DNA from: Mesorhizobium sp. CA14
GTDB lineage: Bacteria; Pseudomonadota; Alphaproteobacteria; Rhizobiales; Rhizobiaceae
Length of the DNA stretch: 64,000 nt
Assembly (NCBI RefSeq): GCF_020165195.1
Contig: NZ_JAIUHR010000003.1
Location: 248,001 to 312,000 of the forward strand
Direction of reading: 5' to 3'
A program made the translations under genes and the position numbers. A model generated the notes under the pieces. It saw only the letters and a program-made list of their open reading frames with translations. It had not been told where the DNA came from and made no database searches. This document shows, piece by piece, positions 61,229-64,000 of this stretch (its first letter is position 1; every line of letters starts with the position of its first letter).

Positions 61229-63214
61229 ATGGAACGCTCGACAATCGTCAGAGTGCACGAAGGTTTGCACGCCCGTCCCGCCACGCGGTTCGTGAAACTC
61301 GCCAAGGGTTTCGAATCCGATGTCGAGCTGGTCAAGGACGGCAAGGCGGTCAGCGCCAAGAGCTCGGTCAAGCTGATGCTCCTGGCGGTCAAGGAGAACC
61401 AGGAAGTCACCGTGCGCGCCAACGGCGCCGACGCGATCGAGGCGATCGAGGCGCTGATCGGCTATCTTGAGAACCCGCGCGCCGGCCTCGACGATGAGAA
61501 CGACGGGGGTGAAGCTGGCCCTGAAACCGCAGCCGCGGCGCCCGCTCGTGAGGGCGGGCCGCCTGCCGCCACAGCGGTAGATGGAACCCCGAAACTTCAA
61601 GGCGTCGCCGCAAGCGAGGGCGTGGCGGTCGGGCCGGCCTTTGCCCATTTCCCGCCGGAGATCGAGGGACCGGGCAGGCGTCTGCAGGCCGATGAGATCG
61701 AAGGCGAGCTCAAGCGCTTCCGCGGCGCCGTCGCCAGCGTCCAGTCCCGCATGGACCGCACGCTTGCCGAGAACAATCTCTCCGCCGGCGACCGTGGCAT
61801 CGTCGCGGCCCTGCGCGACATCGCCGCCGACGACAGCCTGACCGGCGAAGTCGAAAGGTTGATCAAAGGCGGTGACGATGCGGTCTCGGCGGTCATCGCG
61901 GCCGCGGCCACCATCGCCGCCGATTTCAGCGCGGTCGACGACCATTATCTCAACGCCCGGGCCGACGACGTCCATGCCGTCGGCCGGCAGATCTGCCTGG
62001 CGCTGCTCGGCCAGGACGAGCTCAGCCTGGAAACCATACCGCAAGGCGCGATCCTCATTGCCGACGACATCGGCGCCTGGGATTTGGCGCGCGCGCCGCT
62101 GAAGCGCATCGGCGGCGTGGTCTGCGGCCATGGCGGTGCCACCTCGCACATCGCCATCATCGCCCGCTCGCACGGCATTCCGGCCGTGCTGGGTCTCGGC
62201 GACAAGATCAACGAGCTGCGCACCGCCAGGGAGGTGGCGATCGACGGCAATGCCGGACATGTGATCGTCGATCCGGACGAGGCCGCGCGCGCAGACTTCA
62301 GCCGGCGTGTCGAGGCAGCGGCGCAGGAGCGCGCCGGGCTAAAAGTGTTCAAGAACGTGACCCCGACCCGCGCCGACGGCACGGTGATCGAGGTCGCGGC
62401 CAATATCGGCTCGCTGGAGGAGATCGAGGCGGCGCAGAAAGCAGGCGCCATGGGCGTCGGCCTGTTCCGCACCGAGCTGCTCTTCATGCGCCACATGCAT
62501 CTGCCGTCGGAAGAGATGCAGGCCGGGACCTACAGCGCGCTGGCCAAGGCATTCGCGCCGCATCCGGTCATCGTGCGCACGCTCGACATCGGCGGCGACA
62601 AGCCGATCGCGGGCATCGAGTTTCCGGACGAAGAAAACCCGTTCCTCGGCTGGCGCGGCATCCGTATGTGCCTGGATCGGCCAGACATCTTCAAGCGCCA
62701 GTTGCGGGCGCTGCTCAGGGCCGCCGTCCACGGCAACATCAAGGTGATGCTGCCGATGGTCTCGGAGATTGGTGAGGTCACGCGCACCCGCGCGCTGGTC
62801 GACGAGTGCGCGGCTGAATTGAAGGCGGAGGGCGTGCCGCATGCCGATTTCGATCTCGGCGTGATGATCGAGACGCCCGCCGCCGTGCTGATCGCGCCCG
62901 CGCTGGCCAAGGAAGTGGCATTCTTCTCGATCGGCACCAACGACCTCACCCAGTACATCATGGCCGCCGACCGTCTCAATCCCACCGTCGCCAAGCTCAA
63001 TGACGTCACCAATCCTGCGGTGATGTCGGCGATCGAGCTGACGGCCAAGGCCGGTGTCGCCGCCGGCATCATGGTGGGCATGTGCGGCGAGGCCGCCGGC
63101 CGTCCGGACCTGATCCCGACCTTCATCGGGATGGGCCTGACGGAGCTCAGCATGAGCCCGGCCTCGATCCAGCGCGCCAAGAAGACCATCGCGGCCATGG
63201 CGGCCGAGCAATAG
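61229..63214 (+). CDS. HPr-Enzyme I fusion phosphotransferase
   Basis: 661-residue fusion. Residues 1-90 are an HPr domain: GLHARPATRF with phospho-His14, and AKSSVKLMLLAVKENQEVTV around the Ser46 site. A variable Ala/Glu-rich linker (residues about 90-115) leads to Enzyme I: EI-N from about 118, phospho-His307 in GHGGATSHIAIIA, then the PEP-binding barrel (ANIGSLEEIEAAQKAGAMGVGLFRTELLFM, GIRMCLDRPDIFKRQLRALLRAA). PEP phosphorylates EI, then HPr, then IIA. With the three EII genes upstream it gives a self-contained PTS. ATG 61229. Confidence 0.93.
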   Translation: MERSTIVRVHEGLHARPATRFVKLAKGFESDVELVKDGKAVSAKSSVKLMLLAVKENQEVTVRANGADAIEAIEALIGYLENPRAGLDDENDGGEAGPETAAAAPAREGGPPAATAVDGTPKLQGVAASEGVAVGPAFAHFPPEIEGPGRRLQADEIEGELKRFRGAVASVQSRMDRTLAENNLSAGDRGIVAALRDIAADDSLTGEVERLIKGGDDAVSAVIAAAATIAADFSAVDDHYLNARADDVHAVGRQICLALLGQDELSLETIPQGAILIADDIGAWDLARAPLKRIGGVVCGHGGATSHIAIIARSHGIPAVLGLGDKINELRTAREVAIDGNAGHVIVDPDEAARADFSRRVEAAAQERAGLKVFKNVTPTRADGTVIEVAANIGSLEEIEAAQKAGAMGVGLFRTELLFMRHMHLPSEEMQAGTYSALAKAFAPHPVIVRTLDIGGDKPIAGIEFPDEENPFLGWRGIRMCLDRPDIFKRQLRALLRAAVHGNIKVMLPMVSEIGEVTRTRALVDECAAELKAEGVPHADFDLGVMIETPAAVLIAPALAKEVAFFSIGTNDLTQYIMAADRLNPTVAKLNDVTNPAVMSAIELTAKAGVAAGIMVGMCGEAAGRPDLIPTFIGMGLTELSMSPASIQRAKKTIAAMAAEQ

Positions 63215-63231
63215 CGGATAATTCGCGGCGG

Positions 63232-64000
63232 TTACGTCAGATGCGCGAGCAGGGTGGCGAGAACCGGTGTCAGTTCCTGGACGGCATTGGCCTGGACGCA
63301 GGCCCGCCGGATGCGATCCTCCCGCACTTGGGCCGCCAGCACTGCGATCTCGAGAATGTCGGGCTCGGGCGTGCCGCCGTCCGCCTTGGTCGCCAGTCCG
63401 CTGGCAAGCACCACGGGCGCAAGGCACCTGATGTCGAGAGACCGGTCGCCGGCGATCGCCGGGCCTGTCCCGGTCTCGCCAGGCTGAACCGGACGGTGAT
63501 TGAGGCATTCGACGAGGAGAGCCGCGCAGGCCGCCGCGACCTGGTCCGTGGAGGCCGTTTCCGCAGTCGCGCCGGCCAGAAGATCCGCGTGGCGCTTGCG
63601 CATCGCGACATGCACTGCCGAAAAACTCGCCTCGTGAACGCGGGGATTGTCGATGCCGTAGCCGGCGAGAACCGCGCGGGTCAGATAATACATGTCACGC
63701 CTGAACTGACGCTCGCCGCTGATCTGCCGGTCTTCGTCGCCGTGCGGGAAATAGGCTCGCAGGCTTTTCACGGTCGTGCCGTCGACCTTGAGCGGCCGGA
63801 AATGCGGAACGAAGGATTCGGCGATCGTCAGCGCCTCGTCGACGGCGCTCGCGGCATGGCCGAGCAGGCTGCGGCCCGGAAAGGGCGGCAAATTGGTGGC
63901 GATGTCGCGTGGGGTTTCGCCGGCGCTGTCGTGGCGGCTTTGGCGGATCGCGTCGCGCAGTTCCCGAAGCCGGTCCTTCAGGTTGGCGCGGACATCCTCG
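63232..64000 (-). CDS. Hypothetical protein, N-terminus beyond window
   Basis: The frame is open from TGA 63232 to the right edge, so the protein continues outside the window. Visible part: EDVRANLKDRLRELRDAIRQ near the edge, then NLPPFPGRSLLGHAASAVDEAL, FVPHFRPLKVDGTTVKSLRAYFPHGDEDRQ, and a mostly helical Ala-rich end (AACAALLVECLNHRPVQPG... ATKADGGTPEPD). I recognise no family. Convergent with the HPr-EI gene (17 bp between stops), so probably not part of the PTS unit. Confidence 0.7.
   Translation of the reverse strand, partial: EDVRANLKDRLRELRDAIRQSRHDSAGETPRDIATNLPPFPGRSLLGHAASAVDEALTIAESFVPHFRPLKVDGTTVKSLRAYFPHGDEDRQISGERQFRRDMYYLTRAVLAGYGIDNPRVHEASFSAVHVAMRKRHADLLAGATAETASTDQVAAACAALLVECLNHRPVQPGETGTGPAIAGDRSLDIRCLAPVVLASGLATKADGGTPEPDILEIAVLAAQVREDRIRRACVQANAVQELTPVLATLLAHLT

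Overview
The window looks like chromosomal DNA of a Mesorhizobium-type alphaproteobacterium (Hyphomicrobiales). This rests on high-GC codon use, the gene runs glyA / nrdR-ribD-ribE / ribH-nusB and bamE / ubiquinol-cytochrome c chaperone / DUF177 / plsX-fabH-ihfA-merR, the ldtR-ldtP pair, a Bpt leucyltransferase, a K+-independent H+-pyrophosphatase, and the small palindromic repeats typical of that group. No IS element, prophage, CRISPR array, rRNA or tRNA was recognised.

Layout. 0.4-9.7 kb: parC, an AI-2E-family permease, an EamA exporter, bpt, an RDD protein, an ICMT-like methyltransferase, sthA and an alpha/beta hydrolase. 9.8-15.2 kb: an OpgC-family membrane protein; a LacI regulator facing two paralogous small proteins, with three near-identical palindromic operators; DUF423; and an MFS transporter divergent from its likely GntR regulator. 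15.3-23.2 kb: a GT90-like glycosyltransferase, an aldo/keto reductase, ppk2, a DHFR-like reductase, hemB, DUF2066, a 3-hydroxyisobutyryl-CoA hydrolase-like protein and DUF6163. 23.4-34 kb: ldtR-ldtP (cell-wall L,D-transpeptidation), glyA, nrdR, the riboflavin genes ribD, ribE and ribH with an O-methyltransferase gene between ribE and ribH, nusB and a coupled MFS gene. 34-40.6 kb: a YehZYXW/OsmF-type ABC transporter and hppA. 40.6-47.8 kb: a two-gene sugar/glycosyltransferase unit, bamE and the fatty-acid/IHF block. 47.8-50.5 kb: small accessory genes (a His-rich peptide, DUF5666, a short HTH protein, a YbaK protein) and a decayed gene. 50.7-55.5 kb: an operon of a SAF-domain oxidoreductase with a 2-oxoacid-dehydrogenase E1alpha, E1beta and E2. 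55.6-64 kb: a Pro-rich DUF930 protein, a HAD phosphatase, a hypothetical gene, then gutM-srlA-srlE-srlB and an HPr-EI fusion, which together form a self-contained glucitol-type phosphotransferase system. A partial gene runs off the right end.

The least ordinary items are: (1) the two small proteins sharing MHPxxxLFxDIYxNxWGI under LacI-type operators; (2) two copies of an intergenic palindromic repeat translated in the same frame inside both flexible linkers of the E2 protein; (3) the complete stand-alone sugar PTS; (4) a two-tier hairpin repeat that starts within a few bases of a stop codon at three loci; (5) a local SAF-oxidoreductase plus E1/E2 operon without E3.

All functional calls come from reading the translated sequences. 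No database search was run.
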